Shown here piece after piece: positions 1 to 6,797 of a stretch of DNA of 14,708 nt. Every line of letters begins with the position of its first letter. The first letter of the stretch is position 1. The DNA lies in the NCBI GenBank assembly GCA_002448875.1, contig DKAS01000192.1, forward strand, positions 14,379-29,086, written 5' to 3'. Origin of the DNA: Proteobacteria bacterium UBA6920. Its GTDB lineage: Bacteria > Pseudomonadota > Gammaproteobacteria > SG8-11. Both the position numbers and the translations under genes were made by a program. Under the pieces are notes generated by a model. The model searched no databases, was not told the origin of the DNA, and saw only the letters and a program-made list of their open reading frames with translations.

Positions 1-64
1 AAACCGCCAGCGTGGCGACGGCTTTCACAGCCGTTAATTCTTTTTTCCTCAATTGCCTGCGCAT
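1..64 (-). CDS. 5' end of an unidentified gene, likely exported or membrane protein (partial)
   Basis: An ATG at 64 (reading leftwards) opens a frame that runs off the window edge after 21 codons. It begins MRRQLRKKELTAVK and continues into an Ala/Val/Leu-rich stretch: a strongly basic N-terminus followed by the start of a hydrophobic segment, as in a signal peptide or first membrane helix. A GGAG ribosome site (minus strand, 72-75) lies 7 nt before the ATG, which supports the start. The gene is co-directional with the exosortase gene, whose stop lies 122 bp upstream. That gap shows no intrinsic terminator, so it may be the next gene of the same operon. The product cannot be identified from this fragment. 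In exosortase/EPS loci this place is often taken by glycosyltransferases, TPR proteins or other exported proteins, but that is context only. Confidence 0.55.
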   Translation of the reverse strand, partial: MRRQLRKKELTAVKAVATLAV

Positions 65-186
65 AAGACCGCTCCGCTGTTGATTCATTGAATAGATCTG
101 CTTGATAAATTTTGTCTAAATACTGATGTCCGCATCGATTTCTGACGCCACGCATTGAATGCCTTTCAATTTCGATCCAGAAACAA

Positions 187-1791
187 TCAGCGCGGAATAA
201 AGCGTTCCAGTCTGGAAAACACCTCACCGGTAAAACTTGCCAGCACCGGTTCCACTTCGTCAACGGATTGGCCATCGGACACCGGCATGGTCAGGCGAAC
301 CAGGGCGCCGTCGGTACGTCCTCTTAACAGTGCGTCCCACAACAGGAACCATTTCACCATGTATTCATTGGTGAGCAACCGACCCCGCTCCTGAAACCAG
401 TAGTAAACAAGTTGCCGAGTTTCGCCCTTGCCAATTACCATTCTGTTAACGGGCAATCCGCCCGTTGGGCCATCGACCAGCGGAACTTTTATCCGCCGAT
501 GGCTGGCGATTTCCCAGCCATCCCCCGGTATACAGGATCGCGGAGAATGCGCTGACTGCCCTTTGCGCTGACTGCCATAATAGGCGACATAGAGATTGAC
601 TGCGTTGGTATCTGCCCGTGTGTAGTTGTTAAGAATGTAGTCATCAAACTTCAGCGCATCGACGTAGATTTTGTCCAGCCTGTCAGATTCTCCATGCCAT
701 TCAGCCAAATCAGCCGGAAAAATCGCAAAATTCTCATGCTCCGGCACCACCTCCTCTCTGCTTGGCATGTATATCGAAACAATCAGCAATGCACACAACA
801 AACCGGAACTGACCAGAAACGGTTCGGGCAGGCGTCGGACACTGGTGGCCACTGCCCTTTCAGCGGTTGGTATCTCCAATCCGAAAACTTCGCGCAAGGG
901 GGCGGCATCTTTACCCATGGCTGTCAGCAGACGCATTTCCAACAGCAGCAGCGCCGCGCATGCCATGAACACCACCCAGCCTTCGAAGTCGTGTAATATT
1001 CCTTCAGCGGCCTTTTTCCCCCAACTATCGACGGTGACTCCAATAAGGCCGATACGCAGGCTATTCATCACTATGGTAATAGGTATCGTGGAGACAAACA
1101 CCACTACCCTCTTCCACAACGCGGTTTTAAACAAATAGGCGGCAATGAATCCGAAAGTCAAAAGCGGGAACAGGTAACGCAATCCACTACAGGCCTCTAC
1201 CACCTGCAACTTCATGGATCCAAGATCGATGACGTTGCCCTGTAGGAAAACACTGATGTTGAATAACTGAATGAACCGAACACCAAGCTGCGATGACAGT
1301 AACTGCAATTCTGCCGACAAATTGTTGTACAAGAAGTTAGGCAACGGCACCATGAACAACAGCATACCCAGGGGCATCGCCAACAGGGGAAACGCCGGCC
1401 GACCGACCAGTGACAGCACGGCACCAGCGAGTACTACCAGAAATGCATATTGAACCAAGGTGTAAACGGTTGCCAGCTCACCCACTAGATAGAACAGCGC
1501 ACCAAGCAGCACCAGTATGGGCCCATACCATGAGCCAACGAAACTAGTTACCCGTAAACGGTTTCTACGTTGCCAGATCAGAAATAGTGACAGCAATGGA
1601 ATAAGAAATCCGTGGTTGTATTCGCCGCTTTCTGACCAGACTCCAACCATATATTCAATGCCATCCGCGAATGGCAGGTAAAGCACCAATGCCGCACAGG
1701 CGAGCACCAGCCGGTAATACGCCGGCATCCGCCACCTTTCTGGTGCAACGGCGGCCACGGCACGGATCTCACTGGCGAGGTTCGGCTGCAT
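187..1791 (-). CDS. xrtD: Exosortase XrtD-type with C-terminal EpsI domain
   Basis: Inner-membrane cysteine transpeptidase-like enzyme that recognises PEP-CTERM-type sorting tails, cleaves them and passes cargo to the cell surface. The 534-aa protein has many hydrophobic helices between about residues 25 and 290. The exosortase catalytic residues are all visible: Cys201 in VEACSGLRYLFP, Arg246 in NSLRIG and His267 in LHDFEGW. After one more membrane helix (about 325-341) comes a periplasmic EpsI domain with its signature HSPRSCIPGDGW at 415-426. This exosortase-EpsI fusion is typical of the XrtD class specific for VPLPA-CTERM, and two proteins in this window carry VPLPT or VPLPA tails, which matches. 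ATG start: GAGG lies 7 nt upstream and overlaps the TGA stop of the kinase-like gene (8-bp gap), suggesting translational coupling. A later ATG at 1728 is possible but less well supported. Last complete gene of the EPS operon in view. Confidence 0.92.
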   Translation of the reverse strand: MQPNLASEIRAVAAVAPERWRMPAYYRLVLACAALVLYLPFADGIEYMVGVWSESGEYNHGFLIPLLSLFLIWQRRNRLRVTSFVGSWYGPILVLLGALFYLVGELATVYTLVQYAFLVVLAGAVLSLVGRPAFPLLAMPLGMLLFMVPLPNFLYNNLSAELQLLSSQLGVRFIQLFNISVFLQGNVIDLGSMKLQVVEACSGLRYLFPLLTFGFIAAYLFKTALWKRVVVFVSTIPITIVMNSLRIGLIGVTVDSWGKKAAEGILHDFEGWVVFMACAALLLLEMRLLTAMGKDAAPLREVFGLEIPTAERAVATSVRRLPEPFLVSSGLLCALLIVSIYMPSREEVVPEHENFAIFPADLAEWHGESDRLDKIYVDALKFDDYILNNYTRADTNAVNLYVAYYGSQRKGQSAHSPRSCIPGDGWEIASHRRIKVPLVDGPTGGLPVNRMVIGKGETRQLVYYWFQERGRLLTNEYMVKWFLLWDALLRGRTDGALVRLTMPVSDGQSVDEVEPVLASFTGEVFSRLERFIPR

Positions 1792-1799
1792 TGTTCGCC

Positions 1800-2687
1800 T
1801 CAGTGTTCCACCGCGGCTCTATTGGCTACCGCACCGATAAACCGTTCCGGATCGAGCAATTCCAAAGCGTAATGGTAGTCGCTCTTGCGGGTTTTCCCTT
1901 CGCAGACAACGAGCAAATTGCAGTCGATAAGCGGCGACAGCGCCAACGCATCGTCGGACGTCAGCAAGGGTGGCAGGTCGAAGATAACGACGCGGTTGGC
2001 ATACCGTTGTTTCATTTCCGCAACGATGGCGCGCATCGCCTGGGAGGTCATCAGCTCGGAAGACTGCGTTACCGGCTCTTTAACCGGTAACAACACCAGG
2101 CCGGGTAGCGACGGATTTACCATGATTTTTTCCAGAGGCATACCAGAAAAGAAGTGATCTTCGAGACCGTAGTCCAGTTCGATACCAAACACTTCTGCGA
2201 ACACTGGCCTGCGGAAGTTGGCTTCGACCAGCAAAACTGTGTAGTTCCCGTCCCTGGAAATGGACTGGGCAAGATTGATAGCGGTGATCGACTTACCCTC
2301 GCCACCGCCCGGGCTGGTCACCGCCAGCGTTACCCAGCCGCGATCCCGCATCCTTTGCAGAATTCTCGTGCGCAGAACACGGAAAGAGTCCGCCACATCA
2401 TTCACCGCGTTTTCGATCAGGATGCGATGCTTCAACAAGTGATCCTGCTCCACAGTCACCACTTTTGTCCGACGGTAACCCCTGCGTCCAGCATCGATAA
2501 ACTCTTGATGCGCCGCCGGTAATGACAGCAAATTCGCCGCCTCACTGGCCGGAATTTGTGCTTGATCAGGGACTACCGCTGGCGTAACCGACAACGTCGA
2601 CGACATTGTCGGCTTCAAATTAGTGTCGATGTCTGGCTTGCGCATGTAATTTTCGTTCACCTGCGTACCCTCCAGTTTTTGCATCAC
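1800..2687 (-). CDS. CpsD/CapB-like P-loop protein of the EPS/exosortase locus (BY-kinase family)
   Basis: Cytoplasmic P-loop ATPase of the bacterial tyrosine-kinase family that partners the Wzz/GNVR protein encoded just upstream to control exopolysaccharide length or export. Of 295 aa, the first ~90 form a linker without clear domain. Walker A is SPGGGEGKS (125-133), the Walker A' region is LLVEANFRRP (152-161) and Walker B is VVIFDLPP (233-240). The A' motif is divergent: the family usually has DxDxR, here E-A-N-F-R. No C-terminal tyrosine cluster is present; the protein ends ANRAAVEH, so autophosphorylation there is unlikely. Start is uncertain: GTG at 2687 and ATG at 2684 follow GAGG, whereas GTG at 2660 follows a stronger GGAGGG at 7 nt. 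A 72-bp gap separates it from the chain-length gene. Family assignment is firm; kinase activity is not. Confidence 0.85.
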   Translation of the reverse strand: MMQKLEGTQVNENYMRKPDIDTNLKPTMSSTLSVTPAVVPDQAQIPASEAANLLSLPAAHQEFIDAGRRGYRRTKVVTVEQDHLLKHRILIENAVNDVADSFRVLRTRILQRMRDRGWVTLAVTSPGGGEGKSITAINLAQSISRDGNYTVLLVEANFRRPVFAEVFGIELDYGLEDHFFSGMPLEKIMVNPSLPGLVLLPVKEPVTQSSELMTSQAMRAIVAEMKQRYANRVVIFDLPPLLTSDDALALSPLIDCNLLVVCEGKTRKSDYHYALELLDPERFIGAVANRAAVEH

Positions 2688-2759
2688 AATTTGCCTCTAG
2701 ATTCATAAAAAAGTGGCGTAACGGCGCTGAGCATCCGCGCTTGCCCACGCACTTCCGGA

Positions 2760-4532
2760 TTAGAAACCCATGCGCTGCTGCGCCTTGTACCAGAGAACAT
2801 CCAGGGGAATAGTGAAAAAATTAATACCCAGTGCCAGCAGAACCAGAATTAGTAGAGCGCCCATGATCAACAGCAGATTTCTGCGAAGTCGTCTTTTTCG
2901 GTCCTGCGGCGTGACAATCGCGGGAATGTTCCCGAGAAAGGTCAACGGTGAGGAATTGATAAATGTCCGTCCACCGCGTACCGTCGGATCCATGTTATCG
3001 CCGAGAATAACCGTCCCCGCGCCACCGACCGTTGAAAACAGGAAACCGATAAACAAGATCGCCATCCTGTTGGGCTTCAAGGGCTTTTCCGGCATTTCCG
3101 GCGGTTCAATCAGGGTAAAACGTTCACCCTTGCGTTCCGATTCCAGCGATTCGGCAAGTTGCGCCTCCATCTGTTTGGCTTTCAGCTCCCGATACTTGGC
3201 CCAGGCATTTTCATAGTCCCGGGTAAGTTCTTTATAGCGGCGCTCTACTTCCGGGGTTTGCGTGATGCGCTTTTCATACATCTCCTGCTTTCCCTGTAGT
3301 TCGTTTTTCTTGAACAGCAGTGAATTTATTTCCTGCTCTGCGGCCTCCAACTGCGCGCGCAGCTGGATGAATGCCGGATTGTCCGGTTTATCAATGCCCA
3401 TAGCTGTTTTCAATACGTTATCGCCGCCTTTGCCGCCGCCGACATCGGCTGCCATCTTCTGCCGCAGCGCTGCCAGCTCACGTGTCAAGCGTTTCACATC
3501 CGGGTGATCCGCAGAGTATTTCTTTTGCGCCAACACCAACTCTGACTGCAGGGAATCGTACTGCTGCTGGAATTCAAGATTCTCGTCGCGCGCGCCGGTC
3601 TGGGCGCGCAGTGTTTCCAGTTCCTTTTTGGCCCGTTTTACATCCGGGTGGTTTTCTCCATATAGCGAGGAGACGCGCAGATACTCAGATTCCTGCAATT
3701 TCAACCGCTCGGACATGCCAAGTACCTTGTCACCACCGGAAGCAAATCCAAGATATGGATCGATCTGCACCAGCTGTGATTGCAGGTAAATTCTCTTCTC
3801 TCCCAGTTCGCGAATTCGTCCGTCGATCTCCAGAATCTGCTGTTCAGCTCTGTCCATTAGATTCATATTCAACTGCGCAAGCTCGGGCAACTGACCCTGG
3901 TTTCTCTCCTTGAATTGCGCCATCTCCTGCTCGAGGCTTTCTATCTGTTGGCTGAGCTTTTTCGTTTCCTCAGCTAAAAACACCGACGTTTCCGTCGCCA
4001 ACTGAGTGCGAGATTTAAGGTTTTCATTGAGAAACAAGCTCACCAGCTCATTGGCCACTTTTTGCGACAATTTGGCATCGCGGTAATCGAACGCCAGGGT
4101 AAAGGCGATCGTGGCAGACGTAGGTCTGCCACTGCGCGGATCGACGACGTCTGCGCTTACCGTATCCATCTTGATATCGTCCCGCATATCGTCAACGATA
4201 ACCTCCATGGGCTCGCGTGCCCGCTCCTCCGCATAGAGATCGAATTTCTTGATAATCTGCGTCAAGTTAGAACGGGTCATTACCCGTTGACTGATTACCT
4301 GAATGCGCTGATCGGCGAAGCTGGTGATCGTCGAGCGCACCAGATCTTCGGGAATCTCCTGTTGCTCGATCAATATGGTGGCCGTAGATTGATAGACTGG
4401 CGGCAGTACGAACGAAACGACCACGCTTACCAGGGCCAGCACTGTAACGACTAGAGAAAATCTACCCTTGCTGCGTTCGAACAAATTGAGATAATCACGC
4501 AAAGATTTATCATTCTGATTCACCGAATCCAC
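2760..4532 (-). CDS. Wzz/GNVR-type polysaccharide chain-length determinant
   Basis: Inner-membrane polysaccharide co-polymerase that sets chain length and connects synthesis to export. The 590-aa protein has an N-terminal membrane helix (about 25-44) followed by the Wzz segment with PVYQSTATILIE (45-56). A long periplasmic coiled coil spans about 180-470, and the GNVR-type region is around 428-455 (PEVERRYKELTRDYENAWAKY). The usual Pro-rich PEKPLKPNR (481-489) precedes a second helix (490-510). A third hydrophobic helix (about 552-574) near the C-terminus is typical of GumC/EpsC-like proteins in PEP-CTERM loci. HPDVKR occurs twice (295-300 and 343-348) with similar flanks, an internal repeat of the coiled coil. 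GGAG lies only 1 nt before the GTG at 4532 but 10 nt before the in-frame GTG at 4523, so the shorter form (587 aa) may be the real one. It begins 13 bp after the export gene's stop. Confidence 0.9.
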   Translation of the reverse strand: MDSVNQNDKSLRDYLNLFERSKGRFSLVVTVLALVSVVVSFVLPPVYQSTATILIEQQEIPEDLVRSTITSFADQRIQVISQRVMTRSNLTQIIKKFDLYAEERAREPMEVIVDDMRDDIKMDTVSADVVDPRSGRPTSATIAFTLAFDYRDAKLSQKVANELVSLFLNENLKSRTQLATETSVFLAEETKKLSQQIESLEQEMAQFKERNQGQLPELAQLNMNLMDRAEQQILEIDGRIRELGEKRIYLQSQLVQIDPYLGFASGGDKVLGMSERLKLQESEYLRVSSLYGENHPDVKRAKKELETLRAQTGARDENLEFQQQYDSLQSELVLAQKKYSADHPDVKRLTRELAALRQKMAADVGGGKGGDNVLKTAMGIDKPDNPAFIQLRAQLEAAEQEINSLLFKKNELQGKQEMYEKRITQTPEVERRYKELTRDYENAWAKYRELKAKQMEAQLAESLESERKGERFTLIEPPEMPEKPLKPNRMAILFIGFLFSTVGGAGTVILGDNMDPTVRGGRTFINSSPLTFLGNIPAIVTPQDRKRRLRRNLLLIMGALLILVLLALGINFFTIPLDVLWYKAQQRMGF

Positions 4533-4545
4533 ACTCCGCTGCCGC

Positions 4546-5349
4546 TCAAGGTACCAGGATCGTATCGCCGCTTTGCAGCAAAATGTTTTGCTGTAAATTT
4601 TTGCCTTCTTCTATTTCCTCGTAGTCGAACTGATATACGAGCTGTTTCTCGCCATCACGACGCAAAATTTTAATCGCTGAGACATCTGCATATTTGGTCG
4701 CACCGGCAGCGAGACTTAGCGCCTGCACGACATCGATCCTTCGATTAAGTACGAATTCGCCTGGGCGGTTAACCTTGCCAATTACATAAATTTTGTTACC
4801 GGCGGCGGTTCGCACTTCAACGGTGACATCCAGGTCCGGAATCATCGGTGAAAGCCTGGCGACAATCTCTGCGCGCAATTGCTCGCTGGTTTTACCTGCT
4901 ACGAATACCTCACCGACAAGCGGCAAGGCTATCCCCCCGTCCGGCCGCACGACGATTTCTTTCTGTAATTCCTGCTCACGCCAAACATAAATTCCAAGTA
5001 CGTCGCCGGCCTGGATACGATAAAGAGAACTGCCGTCGACCATGCCGGCCGTCGGTGAAATATCAGCGCCGTCGACCAAAATCCCGACTGCTTCTGAGCC
5101 GTTAGCATTTGTCGATTTTTCTACGATCTCTGCAGGACTGGTGAAATTTACCGTAGTCGCCAAAGACCTCACCGTAACCTGGCCGATTACCGGCACGCCT
5201 GCGCCGGCACGGATGGCGCCGTCCTTTTGTTCGTATGCCGATGTCGCCCCGTGAGGTTGTGATAGCGGCTTTGCAGGCTCTTCTGCCGCCACGGCCATCA
5301 CGACACAACCCAGGCCAAAAAACATCAAGGTAAGCTTCCCCGATTTCAC
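4546..5349 (-). CDS. Polysaccharide export protein (Wza/OPX family)
   Basis: Periplasmic or outer-membrane export component for exopolysaccharide. Of 267 aa, residues 1-21 form a signal peptide ending near AVA|AEE. No good lipobox is present: the only nearby Cys is in GLGC at 15, inside the hydrophobic core. A low-complexity segment (about 25-105) follows. The polysaccharide-export domain (about 109-180) starts YRIQAGDVLGIYVWRE and contains VRPDGGIALPLVG. It is followed by one SLBB-like domain (about 186-267) with YVIGKVNRPGEF and LSLAAGATKYAD, ending ILLQSGDTILVP. It lacks the C-terminal helix region of full-length Wza, as do many short OPX proteins. GTG start: GGAGGG lies 6 nt upstream, a strong site. 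It follows the cargo gene after 56 bp with no terminator in the gap and leads the chain-length, kinase-like and exosortase genes. Confident family call. Confidence 0.92.
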   Translation of the reverse strand: MKSGKLTLMFFGLGCVVMAVAAEEPAKPLSQPHGATSAYEQKDGAIRAGAGVPVIGQVTVRSLATTVNFTSPAEIVEKSTNANGSEAVGILVDGADISPTAGMVDGSSLYRIQAGDVLGIYVWREQELQKEIVVRPDGGIALPLVGEVFVAGKTSEQLRAEIVARLSPMIPDLDVTVEVRTAAGNKIYVIGKVNRPGEFVLNRRIDVVQALSLAAGATKYADVSAIKILRRDGEKQLVYQFDYEEIEEGKNLQQNILLQSGDTILVP

Positions 5350-5405
5350 GCAAAACCCTCCGGCCTGTCAGCTCGTCACTCTAATATCCACGAATTGCAA
5401 CTTTA

Positions 5406-5987
5406 TTACCGATTGAGAATATATCCGTCATCACGTGACACTCGCCATTCCTGCCAGCTCCTTACCCTACCCCTGCCTATGCCAAGCAAGGCCATTAGCG
5501 CCGAGACCAGCAACACCAATGGTGTCGGCAACGGGACGGCGGAGATAGCCAGTTGCTGCACCTGGATGCCATACAGTCCAAGTCCGGGCACGGAACCGGT
5601 GGCTGAAGCAACCCCGAACAGTGCCAGATAGTAAGTACCGGGCGAAGCGTCAAACTCGAAGCTGCCCGGCTGAAAAAGCTGCCCCATTTTTTGCGTCGCA
5701 CTAGTCAACGTCACACCCAGGGAAGAAAGAGATTGCGGAAATGCAAGGTCGCTCAGAATAAGTTGAAATCGCGCGGTATTCTCGATAATAAACGTCCCTA
5801 TATAGGTTTGCACGGCATTGGCTGCGGTGTTTATTTGCAGATTGTTTGCTGTTGCAACGTAACCGTCCCCGATAAAGCCTACGTCTTCGTAAACCACCGC
5901 CGCCTGACAGCTCGATTGCCCAACCATCACGCTTACCATCCACACTGTTACTAAAGATAATTTACGCATCTGCATTGAGATATGCAT
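5406..5987 (-). CDS. VPLPA-CTERM-type (VPLPTP) exosortase cargo protein
   Basis: Small exported protein of unknown activity, predicted substrate of the XrtD exosortase encoded in the same operon. Of 193 aa, residues 1-29 are a signal peptide (basic MQMRKL, hydrophobic core, cleavage near CQA|AVVY). The mature part (30-150) is beta-rich without recognised domain. It resembles bead-like PEP-CTERM proteins with SPGTYYLALFGVASATGSVPGLGLYG, where the sugar- or calcium-binding role is unknown. The sorting tail is VPLPTP (151-156), a short hydrophobic helix (157-170) and the basic cluster GRGRVR (171-176). Unusually, 17 further residues (177-193, SWQEWRVSRDDGYILNR) follow where such proteins normally end. 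A very strong ribosome site AGGAGG (5993-5998) sits 5 nt before the ATG, suggesting high expression. It starts 17 bp after the regulator gene, so the two are probably co-transcribed. Confidence 0.85.
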   Translation of the reverse strand: MHISMQMRKLSLVTVWMVSVMVGQSSCQAAVVYEDVGFIGDGYVATANNLQINTAANAVQTYIGTFIIENTARFQLILSDLAFPQSLSSLGVTLTSATQKMGQLFQPGSFEFDASPGTYYLALFGVASATGSVPGLGLYGIQVQQLAISAVPLPTPLVLLVSALMALLGIGRGRVRSWQEWRVSRDDGYILNR

Positions 5988-6004
5988 GATTTCCTCCTGA
6001 TAAT

Positions 6005-6511
6005 TTACGCCCTTGACGGACGCTCAGGACCCTGAGCGGCATCCGTGGCATCCGCGTTTTTTCTTCCGACTACACCCAGATATTTGCCCGAAAAATATTC
6101 CTTCAGTGACTCGCTGATACTTTGTAATTCCTTCTCACCGCCAGACAAATCCTGCAATTTCCTTATCGCATAGTATTCCCGCACAGATGACATGATAAGT
6201 AATTCCAAATCGTCACGATCGACTTTTCGCGACGGCTCTACCACGTCCTTATTGATGATGTTTTCCAATTTATCCAGATCGAGATCGAAGTAAGTTGTAA
6301 GTTCGTGGCCAAACTCCATGAACACCGGCACCAGATCCGCGCCACTTACTGTTTTGTCATGCAGAGGAGTCATTTTCGTCAACGTGTTTTTCACCGCGAA
6401 CCGGAACACGTCTGAGTCTCTGACCTGCAAGCGCCTGGCAACCTCGCGTATTTTACGTATATCGCTGGCGTTCATCCGGATAGAGACATTTTGTTTTTTT
6501 TTCTCCATCAT
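6005..6511 (-). CDS. Ribbon-helix-helix DNA-binding regulator, first gene of the EPS/exosortase operon
   Basis: Predicted cytoplasmic transcription regulator of about 168 aa. After the start (MMEKKKQ) comes a short basic strand QNVSIRMNASD followed by two amphipathic helices (IRKIREVARRLQ and DSDVFRFAVKNTLTKM), the pattern of a ribbon-helix-helix (Arc/MetJ-like) domain at about residues 5-45. The remaining ~120 residues are charged and helical with no recognised domain; they might form an oligomerisation or effector part. The frame is open up to a GTG at 6541, but GGGAG lies 7 nt before ATG 6511 (ATG 6508 follows directly), so 6511 is preferred. The gene is upstream of the cargo, export, chain-length, kinase-like and exosortase genes, with palindromes in its own promoter. 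Local control or autoregulation is plausible (inference). No closer family name can be given. Confidence 0.72.
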   Translation of the reverse strand: MMEKKKQNVSIRMNASDIRKIREVARRLQVRDSDVFRFAVKNTLTKMTPLHDKTVSGADLVPVFMEFGHELTTYFDLDLDKLENIINKDVVEPSRKVDRDDLELLIMSSVREYYAIRKLQDLSGGEKELQSISESLKEYFSGKYLGVVGRKNADATDAAQGPERPSRA

Positions 6512-6547
6512 GCATTCACTCCCACTGAAGTTTATTTGCACTGCGCA

Positions 6548-6574
6548 GATAAAATTTATCCTGTCAGTGTGACA
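6548..6574. promoter_or_regulatory. Two adjacent 13-bp palindromes upstream of the RHH gene (candidate operator)
   Basis: GATAAAATTTATC (6548-6560) is a perfect inverted repeat around a central A. One base further lies TGTCAGTGTGACA (6562-6574), a perfect inverted repeat TGTCA/TGACA around GTG. Together they cover the predicted -10 and the proximal Pho-like repeat of the promoter that drives the RHH gene. A dimeric RHH protein could bind here and repress its own operon; this is inference from position and symmetry only. Confidence 0.4.
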
Positions 6575-6597
6575 TATCGATGATGTTCATGTGACAA
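6553..6597 (-). promoter_or_regulatory. Predicted Pho-box-like promoter of the regulator/cargo/EPS/exosortase operon
   Basis: On the minus strand, TTGTCAC (6597-6591) and ATGTCAC (6575-6569) are direct repeats 22 bp apart. A weaker copy, CATCAT (6585-6580), sits exactly midway, giving an 11-bp phase. Ten bases after the last repeat comes TAAATT (6558-6553), a possible -10, about 42 nt before the preferred start codon at 6511. TGTCAY half-sites on an 11-bp phase, ending 10 bp before a -10 and with no good -35, are the known layout of PhoB-type (OmpR-family) activated promoters. The same layout occurs before two other genes in this window. Confidence 0.5.
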
Positions 6598-6735
6598 GTG
6601 CGCATCAATAGCCGGACACAGTTGATATCTACAGACTTTTTGCATGGAACGGAAACACAACGGCAGGGTCAGCGAGCGGATTTCGCTCGTGCTAAACACA
6701 CGATATGGTATTGACAACGCGATGATTTAAAGACG

Positions 6736-6770
6736 AAAAAGTAGGGACGGGGGCAAGCGCCGACCCGCCC
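6736..6770 (-). terminator. Intrinsic terminator after the interrupted VPLPA-CTERM gene
   Basis: On the minus strand, GGGCGGG (6770-6764) pairs with CCCGTCCC (6751-6744), leaving a one-base T bulge. An inner GGC/GCC stem closes a GCTT loop. Three bases later comes TTTTT (6740-6736). The hairpin begins 28 bp after the stop codon of the gene at 6798. GC-rich stem plus T-run supports a rho-independent terminator that separates this gene from the downstream regulator operon. Confidence 0.6.
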
Positions 6771-6797
6771 GGGAAAACGCAAAGAAGCGATAGCCCG

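Noticed and set aside
18..50. Hairpin ACGGCT/AGCCGT followed by a T-run on the plus strand, like an intrinsic terminator.
   Set aside because: Stem is only 6 bp, the T-run is 6 bases away, no plus-strand gene is evident, and the stretch reads better as the first codons of a minus-strand gene with a ribosome site.
5435..5440. A single TGTCAC on the minus strand upstream of the polysaccharide export gene.
   Set aside because: No second half-site at 11 or 22 bp and no -10 at the spacing seen in the three other promoters; it lies within the cargo gene's coding tail.
6673..6689. Hairpin CGAGCG/CGCTCG in the gap after the interrupted cargo gene.
   Set aside because: Six-bp stem with no T-run on either strand; the better terminator is at 6736-6770.
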